Shown: positions 34,776 through 43,526, numbered from the stretch's first letter. The stretch: DNA of 64,000 nucleotides from Streptococcus pseudopneumoniae (GCF_001074565.1 NZ_JUQX01000025.1:22743-86742); one strand, 5' to 3'. Numbers and translations: made by a program. Notes: generated by a model not told the origin, from the letters alone.

Positions 34776-35531
34776 TTAATCGACGTAATCTCCGCCTTCA
34801 AAGCCATAGTATTCTTCCAAGCTGAGGCCACTTGCAGCAATTTCTTTGGCTTCTTTTCCAACGTAGCGGAGATGCCATTCTTCTGCCATGTAGCCAGTCT
34901 CTTTTTCCTTGCCTTTGAGATAGCGAACAACAAAGCCATAGTCAGCCGCATGATCCAAGAGCCACTGGGCTGCCTTCTCCTCTGTAACCAATTCTCCGTT
35001 AGTCCCGATCAAATCAAAAGCCAGACCTGTCTGGTGTTCACTGTAACCAGGGCGAGCTGAGTAGCGATCTGCAGCTTCCTTACCGTCTTGATTCACATAG
35101 TCTTGATAAAGTTTGGTTTGTGTTTCATAACTTCTAAAGCCACTGTAGTGATCGCTAATCGGATAGCCAGCTGCTTGCATTGCTGCAATGAGTTTGAGCA
35201 ACTCTGCCTTAGCTGTTGGATTTTCTCCTGGATTATAGTCTTTTGACAAAGGATAGTGCTTATTAGCTACGACGATTTCATCGTATTTTCCTTGTATACT
35301 ATAGTGGTCTCCCTTATTAACAACTTCTGCTTTCTTCTGGCTAGAGGCTTGGGGTTCACTGCCTACAGTTCCTTCAGGTTGACTGCTTTGCTCCGTCTTT
35401 TGAGTATTTTCTTCAGGTTGACTGCTTTGCTCCGTCTTTTGAGTATTTTCTTCAACTTTCGGTTTTTCTTGCGAACAAGCTGCTAGGGTTACTGCTAGTA
35501 AACCAGATAAAATGACATATCTTTTTTTCAT
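34776..35531 (-). CDS. ldcB: LdcB/DacB-like L,D-carboxypeptidase lipoprotein (VanY family)
   Basis: This 251-residue protein has a lipoprotein signal with lipobox LAAC (C19). A Glu/Gln/Ser-rich linker containing two tandem 13-residue repeats (residues 27-52) follows, then a VanY/M15B domain. Zinc and catalytic residues are visible: SEHQTGLAFD (H166, D173) and EEWHLRYVG (E218, H220). In pneumococcus this enzyme (LdcB, also called DacB) removes D-Ala from tetrapeptide stems of peptidoglycan at the outer membrane face and affects cell shape. The gene is between rplK and the HIT gene and is likely cotranscribed with the latter two upstream genes. Confidence 0.92.
   Translation of the reverse strand: MKKRYVILSGLLAVTLAACSQEKPKVEENTQKTEQSSQPEENTQKTEQSSQPEGTVGSEPQASSQKKAEVVNKGDHYSIQGKYDEIVVANKHYPLSKDYNPGENPTAKAELLKLIAAMQAAGYPISDHYSGFRSYETQTKLYQDYVNQDGKEAADRYSARPGYSEHQTGLAFDLIGTNGELVTEEKAAQWLLDHAADYGFVVRYLKGKEKETGYMAEEWHLRYVGKEAKEIAASGLSLEEYYGFEGGDYVD
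35376..35453 (-). repeat. Two tandem 39-bp repeats inside ldcB
   Basis: The unit encodes EENTQKTEQSSQP and occurs twice in a row (residues 27-39 and 40-52). The copies are nearly identical in DNA, as expected of a recent slippage duplication in the linker that ties the enzyme to the membrane. Confidence 0.88.
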
Positions 35532-35548
35532 TTCTTCCTTCCTCTCTC

Positions 35549-36010
35549 TTAGGCCAAATGCTTCTCCAATTCATCGGATAAGGTTTTAATCATCTCTTCC
35601 AGCTCTGGAGATTGTACTTGGCAATCTTCTGCTGCCATTTCTTCCCAGGGCACCCACCAGACTGGACCACGACCATTAAGTCCATGACCCTTCATATCAC
35701 CCGACCGTCTTGGAAATAGGTGCCAGTGAGCGTGCGCATCTCCATTTCCTAGGAGTTCAATATTCATCTTTTCAGCTTTAAACGTTTTGGCGACAGCTTC
35801 TTGGACCAAACTCATTTCCTCTAGAAAACGAAGTTTTTCAGAATTCTCCATATGGTGGAGTTCTGTGACATGCTCTTTTGCCAGAAATAAGGTATAGCCC
35901 TTAAAGTATTGGTGATCTCCAATAACAACATAGCCTGTTTCTAGTTCTTTTACAAAGTAGGGATTTTCCCCTGCCTTGATCCATTCAATTCTTTGACAAA
36001 TCAAGCACAT
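35549..36010 (-). CDS. HIT family protein
   Basis: This 153-residue protein has the histidine triad HAHWHLFPRR and an N-terminal CLICQRI pair of cysteines typical of HIT hydrolases. Family members hydrolyse nucleoside phosphoramidates or dinucleoside polyphosphates. Its start follows the M42 peptidase stop by one base, so the two are cotranslated. Confidence 0.92.
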   Translation of the reverse strand: MCLICQRIEWIKAGENPYFVKELETGYVVIGDHQYFKGYTLFLAKEHVTELHHMENSEKLRFLEEMSLVQEAVAKTFKAEKMNIELLGNGDAHAHWHLFPRRSGDMKGHGLNGRGPVWWVPWEEMAAEDCQVQSPELEEMIKTLSDELEKHLA

Positions 36011-36011
36011 A

Positions 36012-37049
36012 TTAGTCTACCAATGCACTCTTGAGGTAAGCATCGACCATACGCTCAGTCGCCACGACCGAATCAATATGTGTTCGTTCGTAAGAGTGAC
36101 TGGACTCAATACCAGCTCCAAGGAGGGCGTGTTTGACCTCTGCTCCTGCAGACATAGCCGCTGAAGCATCTGAACCGTAAAATGGATAGATATCGAGCTT
36201 AAATGGAATATCTTGCTCTTTCGCCAAAGCTACCAAGTGTTGACGGAAGTCATAGTGATAGGGACCTGAAGCGTCCTTGACACAGATAGACACTGTGTAC
36301 TCATCCGTTTGCTGGTCATCTCCCATGGCTCCCATATCGACAGCCAGGTACTCCACCACTTGAGTTGGAATATTGGAGTTGGCACCGTGGCCCACCTCTT
36401 CAAAGACTGAAAAAGCAAAGTGTGTCGTCATCGGCAAGTCAATTCCTTCTTCTTTATAAACTCGAAGGAGATTGAGTAAAATTGCTGCGCTGACCTTGTC
36501 ATCCAAGTGGCGAGACTTGATAAAACCAGTTTCCGTCACAACTGTTCGCGGATCAAAACTAATAAAGTCACCAACCTCAATACCCAAAGCACGCGTTTCT
36601 TTTTCATTGGTCACTTTTTCGTCCAAACGAACTTCCATATTGTCCTGAGTACGTTCAGCAGTTCCTGCATCTTTGTAGACATGGCAAGATGTCTGGTGGA
36701 TGAGGATAGTTCCAGATACCCTTTTACCTGTACTAGCCACATGAACGGTACAGTTTTCTCCCTCAATCATGTTCCAAGGAAAACCACCGATACGGTCCAA
36801 TTTGAGACGACCATCAGACTTGACAGCACGTACAATGGCTCCGAGTGTGTCCACATGGGCAGTTACATAGCGATGTTGTTCGTCGTTTCGACCTTTGATT
36901 GTTACATTGACACCACCCTTAGCAGTTCGAATAGGCTGGTAACCAAGCTCTTCTAAAGTATGGACTAGGTAGTCAGAAATCTCACGAGTGAAGCCCGTTG
37001 GAGATGCAATAGCGGTTAATTCTTTGATATAGTTTACAGTTTGATTCAT
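36012..37049 (-). CDS. M42 family metallo-aminopeptidase
   Basis: This 345-residue protein is an M42 aminopeptidase of the tetrahedral-aminopeptidase/PepA type that trims intracellular peptides. Zinc ligands and catalytic residues sit in VTAHVDTLG (H and D), SRHLDDKVSA (bridging D), FEEVGHGA (catalytic E and ligand E), AVDMGA (D) and SSHSYERTH (H). The length is typical. It starts an operon that continues with the HIT gene and probably ldcB. Confidence 0.92.
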   Translation of the reverse strand: MNQTVNYIKELTAIASPTGFTREISDYLVHTLEELGYQPIRTAKGGVNVTIKGRNDEQHRYVTAHVDTLGAIVRAVKSDGRLKLDRIGGFPWNMIEGENCTVHVASTGKRVSGTILIHQTSCHVYKDAGTAERTQDNMEVRLDEKVTNEKETRALGIEVGDFISFDPRTVVTETGFIKSRHLDDKVSAAILLNLLRVYKEEGIDLPMTTHFAFSVFEEVGHGANSNIPTQVVEYLAVDMGAMGDDQQTDEYTVSICVKDASGPYHYDFRQHLVALAKEQDIPFKLDIYPFYGSDASAAMSAGAEVKHALLGAGIESSHSYERTHIDSVVATERMVDAYLKSALVD

Positions 37050-37124
37050 TTCTTCACCTCTTTCCTACCATTATAACATTTTTCTAGTCAGACTCCTTCT
37101 CAAAAGGAGAAAAACTGTGTTTAG

Positions 37125-37153
37125 TTGCTTTCACTATAGATCCATGTTATAAT
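37125..37153 (+). promoter_or_regulatory. Promoter of the first YehR-like lipoprotein gene
   Basis: TTGCTT (37125-37130) and an extended -10 TGTTATAAT (TATAAT at 37148-37153) are 17 bases apart. The second copy of the gene has the same promoter. Confidence 0.7.
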
Positions 37154-37188
37154 ACAAATACTTTGATTATGAAAGGAAAGTAAAGGAT

Positions 37189-37740
37189 ATGAAATCTTAC
37201 TTTAAAACCTCACTTGCCCTTGCGGCTTCACTTATCCTCCTTCTCGGATGTTCCAAACAAGCATCAACACCTACCAACAGCAGTAGCAAAGAAGACAAAA
37301 CAACTCAGTCAAGTGAGAGCAAACAAAGCACTGAACAATCATCTGAAAAGAAAGAAACAACTAAAACACATACCTTTGTCAACAAAAGCAATCCTGGAAT
37401 CACTTCTACCTTGGTTTATACTGTAGAAGGCGACAATGTTACCAAGCAAACCGCTCAGAATGTTGCAGATCCTGAAATCCTTGGTGCAACTCCAGAAGAG
37501 GTCAAGAGTACACTCGAGGATACCTATAAAGGTTATTACGGGCTAAAAGGTGTTAAACAAACCATTGAAATCAAAGATGGAAAAGTTGTTCAAGATCTCG
37601 AAGTTGATTACTCAACTGCAAGCCTTGACGAACTTAGAAAAGCACTCCCTGAAGAATATCCTGGTATTGGAAATCGTGTCAGTTTCTCAATCACTAAAAA
37701 TGGACTAGAGACACTGGGATTCACTGAAGAAAGCAACTAA
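37189..37740 (+). CDS. YehR-like (DUF1307) lipoprotein, copy 1
   Basis: This 183-residue lipoprotein has signal peptide and lipobox LLGC (C21), a Ser/Thr/Lys/Glu-rich linker (about 22-62), and a DUF1307/YehR-like domain starting at THTFVNKSNPGITSTL. The function is unknown. It is followed, after its own terminator, by a second copy that is clearly a tandem duplicate. The domain and linker differ at many positions while the signal peptide is almost identical. Confidence 0.85.
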   Translation: MKSYFKTSLALAASLILLLGCSKQASTPTNSSSKEDKTTQSSESKQSTEQSSEKKETTKTHTFVNKSNPGITSTLVYTVEGDNVTKQTAQNVADPEILGATPEEVKSTLEDTYKGYYGLKGVKQTIEIKDGKVVQDLEVDYSTASLDELRKALPEEYPGIGNRVSFSITKNGLETLGFTEESN

Positions 37741-37783
37741 TCTTTCATCCTCAAAACAGACAAAAAACTGACCTTATAATGGC

Positions 37784-37824
37784 CACCCCATACGATAGTC
37801 ACCAAGCTATCTTTGGGGTGTTTT
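37784..37824 (+). terminator. Terminator after lipoprotein copy 1
   Basis: CACCCCA (37784-37790) with TGGGGTG (37814-37820) plus an inner GATAG/CTATC pair, followed by TTTTC. Confidence 0.75.
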
Positions 37825-37961
37825 CTTATATCACGAGGGAATCAATCAAAATGAAATCCTTGATCAAATGAAATAGAGATTAAGAGCTAGAAGTTAGCCA
37901 AGAAGGAAAAACCAAGCATATCCTTTTACTGTCAATGGGATTGTTTACTAGGTCCTTATGA

Positions 37962-37990
37962 TTGCTTGCACCCACTATCCGTGTTATAAT
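37962..37990 (+). promoter_or_regulatory. Promoter of the second YehR-like lipoprotein gene
   Basis: TTGCTT (37962-37967) and TGTTATAAT (TATAAT at 37985-37990) are 17 bases apart, matching copy 1 in both hexamers and spacing, 837 bases further on. Confidence 0.7.
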
Positions 37991-38019
37991 ACTGATACTT
38001 TGACTACGAAAGGAAAGCA

Positions 38020-38577
38020 ATGGATATGAAATCTTACTTTAAAACATCTCTTGCCCTTGCGGCTGCTCTCATCCTTCTAATGGGATGCTCTAAACAAGCA
38101 TCAACTCCTACCAATAGTAGTGCCAAGGAAGACAAAACTGCTCAATCAAGCGAAACCAAGCAGAGCAGCCAACAATCATCTGAAAAGAAAGAAGAAACGA
38201 AAACTCACACCTTTGTTCACAACAGCAAACCTGGTATTGAGTCTACCTTAGCTTATACTGTAAAAGGAGACGACATTCTAAAACAAACAGTTTATAATGT
38301 TTTTGATCCTGCTAAACTTGATAATTCCGCAGAAGGCATTAAAGAAATTGTTGAAGATACTTATAAAGGTTATGAGGGTGTCAAAGGAGTAACACAAAAA
38401 GTTGAAATCAAAGACGAAAAAGTTATTCTAAGAATGGAAGTTGACATGACTGTTGCAACTCTTGCAGACCTAAAAAAAGCAATGCCGAACGAATTTTCTG
38501 GCTTTGGAAACCGTATAAGTTATGCAGCTTCGAAGAAAATGCTTGAAGAATCTGGTTACACTGAACAAACCAACTAA
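38020..38577 (+). CDS. YehR-like (DUF1307) lipoprotein, copy 2
   Basis: This lipoprotein of 183-185 residues is a tandem paralogue of the gene at 37189: same signal peptide and lipobox (LMGC), similar linker, and a DUF1307 domain beginning THTFVHNSKPGIESTL, diverged mainly in its middle and C-terminus. Two start codons are possible: the ATG at 38020, better placed for the AAAGGAA site, and the ATG at 38026, which aligns with copy 1. The promoter is duplicated too, so both copies are independently expressed. The function is unknown. Confidence 0.84.
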   Translation: MDMKSYFKTSLALAAALILLMGCSKQASTPTNSSAKEDKTAQSSETKQSSQQSSEKKEETKTHTFVHNSKPGIESTLAYTVKGDDILKQTVYNVFDPAKLDNSAEGIKEIVEDTYKGYEGVKGVTQKVEIKDEKVILRMEVDMTVATLADLKKAMPNEFSGFGNRISYAASKKMLEESGYTEQTN

Positions 38578-38586
38578 GATTAATAG

Positions 38587-38616
38587 AAAAAAACTTGGCC
38601 AAGGCCAAGTTTTTTT
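38587..38616. terminator. Bidirectional terminator between lipoprotein copy 2 and brnQ
   Basis: A 14-bp A/T-flanked stem centred on GGCC-AA-GGCC (arms 38587-38600 and 38603-38616) serves both convergent genes. Confidence 0.88.
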
Positions 38617-39940
38617 ATTCCATTTCAAAAACATCGCTTTCTTGCTTGTTTGGAAGGACCAAAGAAAGCAAGATTCCGATGATAGCTGGCACCAACCATG
38701 GGAGGGATGCCTTAGCAAAAGGCAAAGCATTCACAAGATTTGCTAGAAAGTCAATCTTAAAGGAGCTTCCAAGAACACTTGCAACAGCGATTGCTGTGAC
38801 AACTCCCATTGTTAACTGCATACCCGGTTTTGATAGGGGTACAAACTTATTAACAATCACAATCATCACAATGGCAATAGTGATTGGATACAAGATAACC
38901 AGTACTGGAATTGAGTACTTGATAATCGCATCCAGACCGAGGTTTGCAATGGCAAATCCAATCAAGGTAAAGGCAGTTGCATAGACCTTGTAGCTGATTT
39001 GTGGGAAGCGTCCGTTAAAGAACTCAGCTGTAGATACGATCAAGCCAACTGTTGTTGTGAAGCAGGTTACAGTTACCATGGCAGCAAGGAAGAGTTGAGC
39101 CGTTGAACCAAAGATTTCCTGAGTTGCTTGTGACAAGATATAAACACCTGGAGTTCCACCCTTCATGGCTTCTGCCGGTACTGGGAAGTGATTTCCAAGG
39201 AATCCTAGACCAATATAGAGAGCACTGAAGGCAAGAGTTACAACAATACCAACAACCCAAATAGTTGAAATGTATTCTTTCTTACTTGAAAATCCAAGTT
39301 GTTTCAAGGTTTGAACAGCGATGACACTGAAGGCCACTGAGGCAAGGGCATCCAAGGTGTTATACCCCTCTAGGAATCCTGTTCCGAAAGCAGATGCTTG
39401 ATAGGCTTCTGAAGCTACTTGGGGACTTGTTCCACCATATTTAAAGGCACCTAGTACAACTAAGATAACGATAAGCAAAGCAAAGACTGGTGTCAAGATT
39501 CGTCCGATACGATCCAAAATCTTTGATGGATTGAGTGAAATCAGATAGGCTGCGGCAAAGTAAAGCACGGTAAAGATAATCAATCCTAGGCCTTTATTTG
39601 CTTCAGACAAGAGAGGGCTGATACCGACCTCGTAAGCTGTTGTTGCTGTACGTGGAATGGCAAAGAATGGGCCAATCGATAGATAGAGGACTGCAAGATA
39701 AAGAGTCGCAAACCAAGGTGAGATTTTCTTAGAAATCTCATAAATGTATCCTTTAGGATTGAGCGTTCCGATGATAAGTGTCAAGACGGCAATGCCGACA
39801 CCTGAAAAGACAAAACCTGCGATGGCAGGAAGAAACTGTTCTCCAGATAGGGCACCTAGAGAAGGTGGAAAAATCAAGTTTCCCGCACCAAAAAATATTC
39901 CAAACAGGAGCAAGCCTGTTAGGGCACCTTTTTTAGCCAT
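38615..39940 (-). CDS. brnQ: Branched-chain amino acid carrier BrnQ
   Basis: I start at the ATG at 39940 (MAKKGALTGLLLFG, 441 residues), with AAGGAGA five bases upstream, rather than the ATG 15 bases earlier. The protein has about twelve membrane helices and the LIVCS family N-terminus GAGNLIFPPSLG. It imports Leu, Ile and Val by a cation-coupled mechanism. In pneumococcus brnQ is a CodY-linked function; no good CodY box is seen here within the 160 bases upstream. Confidence 0.95.
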   Translation of the reverse strand: MAKKGALTGLLLFGIFFGAGNLIFPPSLGALSGEQFLPAIAGFVFSGVGIAVLTLIIGTLNPKGYIYEISKKISPWFATLYLAVLYLSIGPFFAIPRTATTAYEVGISPLLSEANKGLGLIIFTVLYFAAAYLISLNPSKILDRIGRILTPVFALLIVILVVLGAFKYGGTSPQVASEAYQASAFGTGFLEGYNTLDALASVAFSVIAVQTLKQLGFSSKKEYISTIWVVGIVVTLAFSALYIGLGFLGNHFPVPAEAMKGGTPGVYILSQATQEIFGSTAQLFLAAMVTVTCFTTTVGLIVSTAEFFNGRFPQISYKVYATAFTLIGFAIANLGLDAIIKYSIPVLVILYPITIAIVMIVIVNKFVPLSKPGMQLTMGVVTAIAVASVLGSSFKIDFLANLVNALPFAKASLPWLVPAIIGILLSLVLPNKQESDVFEME

Positions 39941-40059
39941 AAAAATCTCCTTCATATTTCTAAAATACTGACCTAGTATACCATGATTAGGACTTTGAAA
40001 AAAGCATCACGAAGTAAATATTGAATGTTTTCAATATTTTTAAAAATAAGAATTGTCTA

Positions 40060-40098
40060 AAAACAAAGCGCCCTTACTCAGTTAGAACCGAGCAAGGG
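40060..40098 (-). terminator. Terminator of the pepV/rhodanese region
   Basis: An 11-bp stem (40071-40081 with 40088-40098, two G-U pairs on the minus strand) with a 6-base loop and a TTTGTTTTT tail lies 28 bases past the rhodanese stop. Confidence 0.8.
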
Positions 40099-40125
40099 AA
40101 GATTAGAATCTATCGCCATATAGGT

Positions 40126-40347
40126 TTAAAGTTCTTCAAAGGCCATCATGCCACCTTGGACATTGATAACCTTGCATCCATGCTCCTCTAAGAACTGGCA
40201 AGCACGAGCTGATCTCATCCCTGATTTACAAATGACATAATGCAACTGCTCATTGTCCAACTCTTCTACTCCTCTCACATCTAATACAGAAAGGGATTCT
40301 TTCTGGTAAAGTTGGTAGAATTTGTCAAAAACAATTTCTTTCATCAT
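40126..40347 (-). CDS. Rhodanese-like protein with apparent internal deletion
   Basis: This 73-residue protein keeps both ends of a single rhodanese domain: SVLDVRGVEEL near the N-terminus and the active-site loop CKSGMRSARACQFL with catalytic Cys, then VINVQGGMMAF. Usual single-domain rhodaneses are about 100 residues and carry a HxxGAxNxP segment between LDVR and the active site. That segment, about 25 residues, is missing here (VEELDNEQLHYVIC reads straight on). The frame is intact, so the deletion is in-frame. The fold is probably destabilised. The gene lies 18 bases after the prolyl-tRNA editing gene. Confidence 0.75.
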   Translation of the reverse strand: MMKEIVFDKFYQLYQKESLSVLDVRGVEELDNEQLHYVICKSGMRSARACQFLEEHGCKVINVQGGMMAFEEL

Positions 40348-40365
40348 TTCTTCTTTTTGATGCCA

Positions 40366-40857
40366 TTAAGGCAAGATTAAAACCCCATAGGTAAATCCAA
40401 TCGACTCTAAAAATCGGAACAAGTCTTTGCTTTTGATAAAGATGGTCTTTTCATTAGTATTGGGATGAAAAGTCATGATATCCTCCGATACAATGTCCTT
40501 ATCAAAATAAACTAGAATGTCTTTTTCATCATTATTTAACAAACCAAAAGGTGATACCGTTCCTGCTAGCAGGTTCATTTTCTCAGCCAAGGAGTCCAAT
40601 GAGGCCATTCGAATCCGATCGGCTCCCACTTGAACTTTAAAGTCATCCATATCCAATCGTTTCTTGTCATCCATTATGAGTAGATAGTACTGAGTTTTCT
40701 TCCTATTGGTCAAAAACATGGACTTAGTCCGGACTCCTTCCATTCCTTCAATATAGCTATCTGCCTGCTCTGTCGTAAATACAGGTGGGTGCTCCACCAC
40801 ATCAAAGGTGATTCCCAACTCTTGCAACTTATTAGCTACTTGTTGATAAGCATCCAT
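40366..40857 (-). CDS. Prolyl-tRNA editing protein (YbaK/ProX family, PrdX-like)
   Basis: This 163-residue protein has the YbaK/aaRS-associated editing domain (VVEHPPVFTTEQAD near residues 20-33, TKSMFLTNRKKTQYYL, LAGTVSPFGLLNNDE). Free-standing PrdX/ProXp-ala proteins hydrolyse alanine mischarged onto tRNA-Pro. The length fits the family. It is followed by the rhodanese gene and preceded by a UDG-family gene, with 12 bases between. Confidence 0.88.
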   Translation of the reverse strand: MDAYQQVANKLQELGITFDVVEHPPVFTTEQADSYIEGMEGVRTKSMFLTNRKKTQYYLLIMDDKKRLDMDDFKVQVGADRIRMASLDSLAEKMNLLAGTVSPFGLLNNDEKDILVYFDKDIVSEDIMTFHPNTNEKTIFIKSKDLFRFLESIGFTYGVLILP

Positions 40858-40869
40858 AGTTTTTCTCCT

Positions 40870-41454
40870 TTATTGATGAATAATCTTTTGTACCAATGTT
40901 TTCAAATCTGGCACTACTTCTGACTCAAACCAAGGATTCTTAGCCATCCAGATTTGATTACGGGGAGAAGGGTGAACCAGAGGGAAAAATTCTGGCAAAT
41001 AATCCTGATAGTGTCGAACTCTCTCTGTTACCTTGCCACTAACTTTCTCATGTAAATAATAGGCTTGGGCATACTGCCCGATTAAAAGAGTTAATTGGAT
41101 ATCGGGTAATTCTTGCAAGAGTTGCGGATGCCATTTTTCTGCGAAACCAGGTCTAGGCGGTAAGTCACCAGACTTGCCATGTCCTGGAAAGTAAAAATCC
41201 ATGGGCAACACTGCAAAATAACCTGAATTGTAAAAAGTATCCTCATCAACGCCGAGCCAGTCCCGCAAGCGATCCCCGCTTTTATCCTTCCAGTAAAGTC
41301 CTGCTTCTTGGGTTTTAAGTCCAGGCGCTTGACCGATGATATTGATGCGAGCTGTCTTTGGCGCTGCAAAGAGGGGCTCTATCCCCTGATCTGTATAGCT
41401 TTTGTTTTGCGGATCCGCCATGATGGCTTTCTTGATTCTTTCGATTTGAGACAT
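40870..41454 (-). CDS. Uracil-DNA glycosylase superfamily protein
   Basis: This 194-residue protein matches the UDG-like superfamily: INIIGQAPGLKTQE near residue 40 and LVHPSPRNQIWMAKNPW near the C-terminus, corresponding to the catalytic-water and DNA-minor-groove motifs. It is not the main family 1 uracil-DNA glycosylase (Ung). The substrate is uncertain. An intrinsic terminator between it and pepV suggests partial transcriptional separation. Confidence 0.85.
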   Translation of the reverse strand: MSQIERIKKAIMADPQNKSYTDQGIEPLFAAPKTARINIIGQAPGLKTQEAGLYWKDKSGDRLRDWLGVDEDTFYNSGYFAVLPMDFYFPGHGKSGDLPPRPGFAEKWHPQLLQELPDIQLTLLIGQYAQAYYLHEKVSGKVTERVRHYQDYLPEFFPLVHPSPRNQIWMAKNPWFESEVVPDLKTLVQKIIHQ

Positions 41455-41466
41455 CTAGTTTCCCTC

Positions 41467-41501
41467 CAAAAAGAAGTCTAAGAATCAAATCTCAGACTTC
41501 T
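41467..41501 (-). terminator. Terminator between pepV and the UDG-family gene
   Basis: AGAAGTCT (41472-41479) and AGACTTCT (41494-41501) form an 8-bp stem followed by TTTTT on the minus strand; the downstream gene's ribosome site GGAGGG follows directly, so it may act as an attenuator. Confidence 0.7.
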
Positions 41502-41507
41502 ATCGTT

Positions 41508-42908
41508 TTATTTGATCAATTCGTAAATAGCTTCTGCATAAATTGCTGCTGCTCGGAAGAGATCGTCCAAGGCGATAAATTCATTGGCTTGATGCATGGT
41601 ATCGATAGAATCTGGGAACATGGCACCGTAGGCAACACCACGTTCTAGCAGACGACCAAAGGTTCCACCACCGATGACTTGTTCATGCCCTTGAAGACCT
41701 GTTTGTTTTTCATAAACATTCAACAAGGTTTGCACAAGCGGATCTTCCATTGGTACATAGTGAGGTGTATGGCCGTGTTCAGAAAGGCTAACTGAAGCAA
41801 CTGGCAAGTTTTCAAGAACTGACTTGATTTGCTCTGGACTTGTTCCTTTCGGATAGCGAATGTTGAGGGCAATCGTATTGTCAGCACTTGCTTCGTCAAA
41901 GCGGAAGACACCGGCATTCATAGAAAGGGCACCCATCTTTTCATCCACATGGGCAATCTTGAGATTTTCACCTGCATGGTCGTTCAAAAGAATCTTACCA
42001 GCGATATCTAGGTAGTCTTTTGCTGGTCCAGCAAAGTCAAACTGGCTGAGGAAGAGTGCTAGGTAGGTCGCACCATTGACACCTGAGGCAGGCATAGCAC
42101 CATGGGCTGATTTACCAATCACAGTCACCTTGTACTGACCGTTTTCTTCTTGAATTTCTCCTCTGAGTTTGTGTTCTGCAACAAAAGCATTTAATTTAGC
42201 TTGCAAGTCAGCTAGGTCGCCTGAAACAACTGCTGTTGCTGATTCAGGTACCATATTTTCACGCAATCCACCTGTGAAGCTGTGAAGACGAGTAGCACCT
42301 GTATTTTCACCTGCAAAGTGGAGGTATTCGGTAATGTTTCCTTTTTCACCATTTATGATAGGGAATTCAGCATCTGGAGAGAAACCGAAGTCTGGTTTCG
42401 CAAGTCCTACATGTTCAAAGTAGTAATCCATGTCTGCCCAACCTGATTCTTCGTCTGTTCCGACGATGAAACGAACTTTTTTAGAAGTTGGAAGGCCCAA
42501 TTCTTTGATGATTTTCAAACCATAGTAACAAGCTGTTGTAGGACCCTTGTCATCTGAAGCACCACGCGCATAGAGGCGGCCATCTTTGATAGTTGGTGTA
42601 TAAGGGTCTGTGTCCCAACCGCTACCAGCTGGCACCACGTCCATATGAGCAAAGATTCCGAGAACTTCTTCTCCATCACCAAACTCAAAATGTCCAGCAT
42701 AGTTATCAACATTCTTAGTTGGATAACCATCACGGTCTGCGATTTCAAGGAATTTTTCCAAGGCTTTTACTGGCCCAGGTCCAAATGGATGCTGAGCGTC
42801 CGCCTTGCTGTCGTCACGTTCTGAGTTGATTTCCAAAAGGCTAAACAAGTCAGCCAAGAGATCTTCTTTGCGTTTTTCTACTTCTGCTGTAAAATCAATT
42901 GCTGTCAT
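41508..42908 (-). CDS. pepV: Dipeptidase PepV (M20 family)
   Basis: This 466-residue metallopeptidase of the M20 family cleaves a broad set of dipeptides in the cytosol. The metal-binding and catalytic motifs are visible: FAHMDVVPAG, ARGASDDKGP, GTDEESGW and FSPDAEFP. A catalytic domain is interrupted by the lid/dimerisation domain between about residues 185 and 380. It lies 12 bases after the nitroreductase gene and was presumably cotranscribed with it. Confidence 0.94.
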   Translation of the reverse strand: MTAIDFTAEVEKRKEDLLADLFSLLEINSERDDSKADAQHPFGPGPVKALEKFLEIADRDGYPTKNVDNYAGHFEFGDGEEVLGIFAHMDVVPAGSGWDTDPYTPTIKDGRLYARGASDDKGPTTACYYGLKIIKELGLPTSKKVRFIVGTDEESGWADMDYYFEHVGLAKPDFGFSPDAEFPIINGEKGNITEYLHFAGENTGATRLHSFTGGLRENMVPESATAVVSGDLADLQAKLNAFVAEHKLRGEIQEENGQYKVTVIGKSAHGAMPASGVNGATYLALFLSQFDFAGPAKDYLDIAGKILLNDHAGENLKIAHVDEKMGALSMNAGVFRFDEASADNTIALNIRYPKGTSPEQIKSVLENLPVASVSLSEHGHTPHYVPMEDPLVQTLLNVYEKQTGLQGHEQVIGGGTFGRLLERGVAYGAMFPDSIDTMHQANEFIALDDLFRAAAIYAEAIYELIK

Positions 42909-42920
42909 TTTTTCTTCTTT

Positions 42921-43526
42921 CTATCTTTTCTCGATGATTTCATCTACTGGCAAGCGGTAGCTTGGTTCTAATTTTTCGTCCGTATAACCCACTGTAATCA
43001 GGAGTTCTGGACGGAAACGGTCTTCGATGTCCAAAACTTCGTTGGCTTCTGATTTGTCAAAACCAAGAATAATGTTAGAACCGATTCCCTGGTCTGTCAG
43101 AGCCAGAACTAAGTTCATGGCAACCAAACCAGCATTAAGGGCCAGGTAGTCGCTGACCTGCTGCTCATTGTAACGCGCAAATTCGGCAGGCAAATTTTTC
43201 ATGTAATATTGAAGCTGCTCTTCTGAGAAATTCTTTGCACCACCGACGCGAGCAATCTTGCGAGCACGTTTAGCCAGGTCTGTATCAGTAAACAGGGCAA
43301 TGGTCACAGGTGCTGATGATACCTGCTCAAAGTTCGAACCATAAGCCAATTTTGCCAATTCAGCATTCTTCTCACGAACCACCACAAACTTCCATGGTTG
43401 GCTATTGTGGGCACTTGGTGCCAAGGTTGCGATTTCGATAGCCGTACGAACATCTTTTGGATCCACAGGCTTATCAGTAAAATGCTTAGTCGCATGACGT
43501 TTTTTATTCAATTCAAGAAATTTCAT
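42921..43526 (-). CDS. Nitroreductase family protein (NAD(P)H-flavin oxidoreductase)
   Basis: This 201-residue protein belongs to the FMN-dependent nitroreductase family: KKRHATKHFTDKPV at the N-terminus, APSAHNSQPWKFVV for FMN binding, and GSNIILGF. Such enzymes reduce nitro and quinone compounds using NAD(P)H. It heads a unit with pepV. Confidence 0.92.
   Translation of the reverse strand: MKFLELNKKRHATKHFTDKPVDPKDVRTAIEIATLAPSAHNSQPWKFVVVREKNAELAKLAYGSNFEQVSSAPVTIALFTDTDLAKRARKIARVGGAKNFSEEQLQYYMKNLPAEFARYNEQQVSDYLALNAGLVAMNLVLALTDQGIGSNIILGFDKSEANEVLDIEDRFRPELLITVGYTDEKLEPSYRLPVDEIIEKR

Noticed and set aside
39961..40060. Possible CodY box upstream of brnQ
   Set aside because: The AT-rich inverted sequences here have at least four mismatches; not called despite brnQ being a plausible CodY target.
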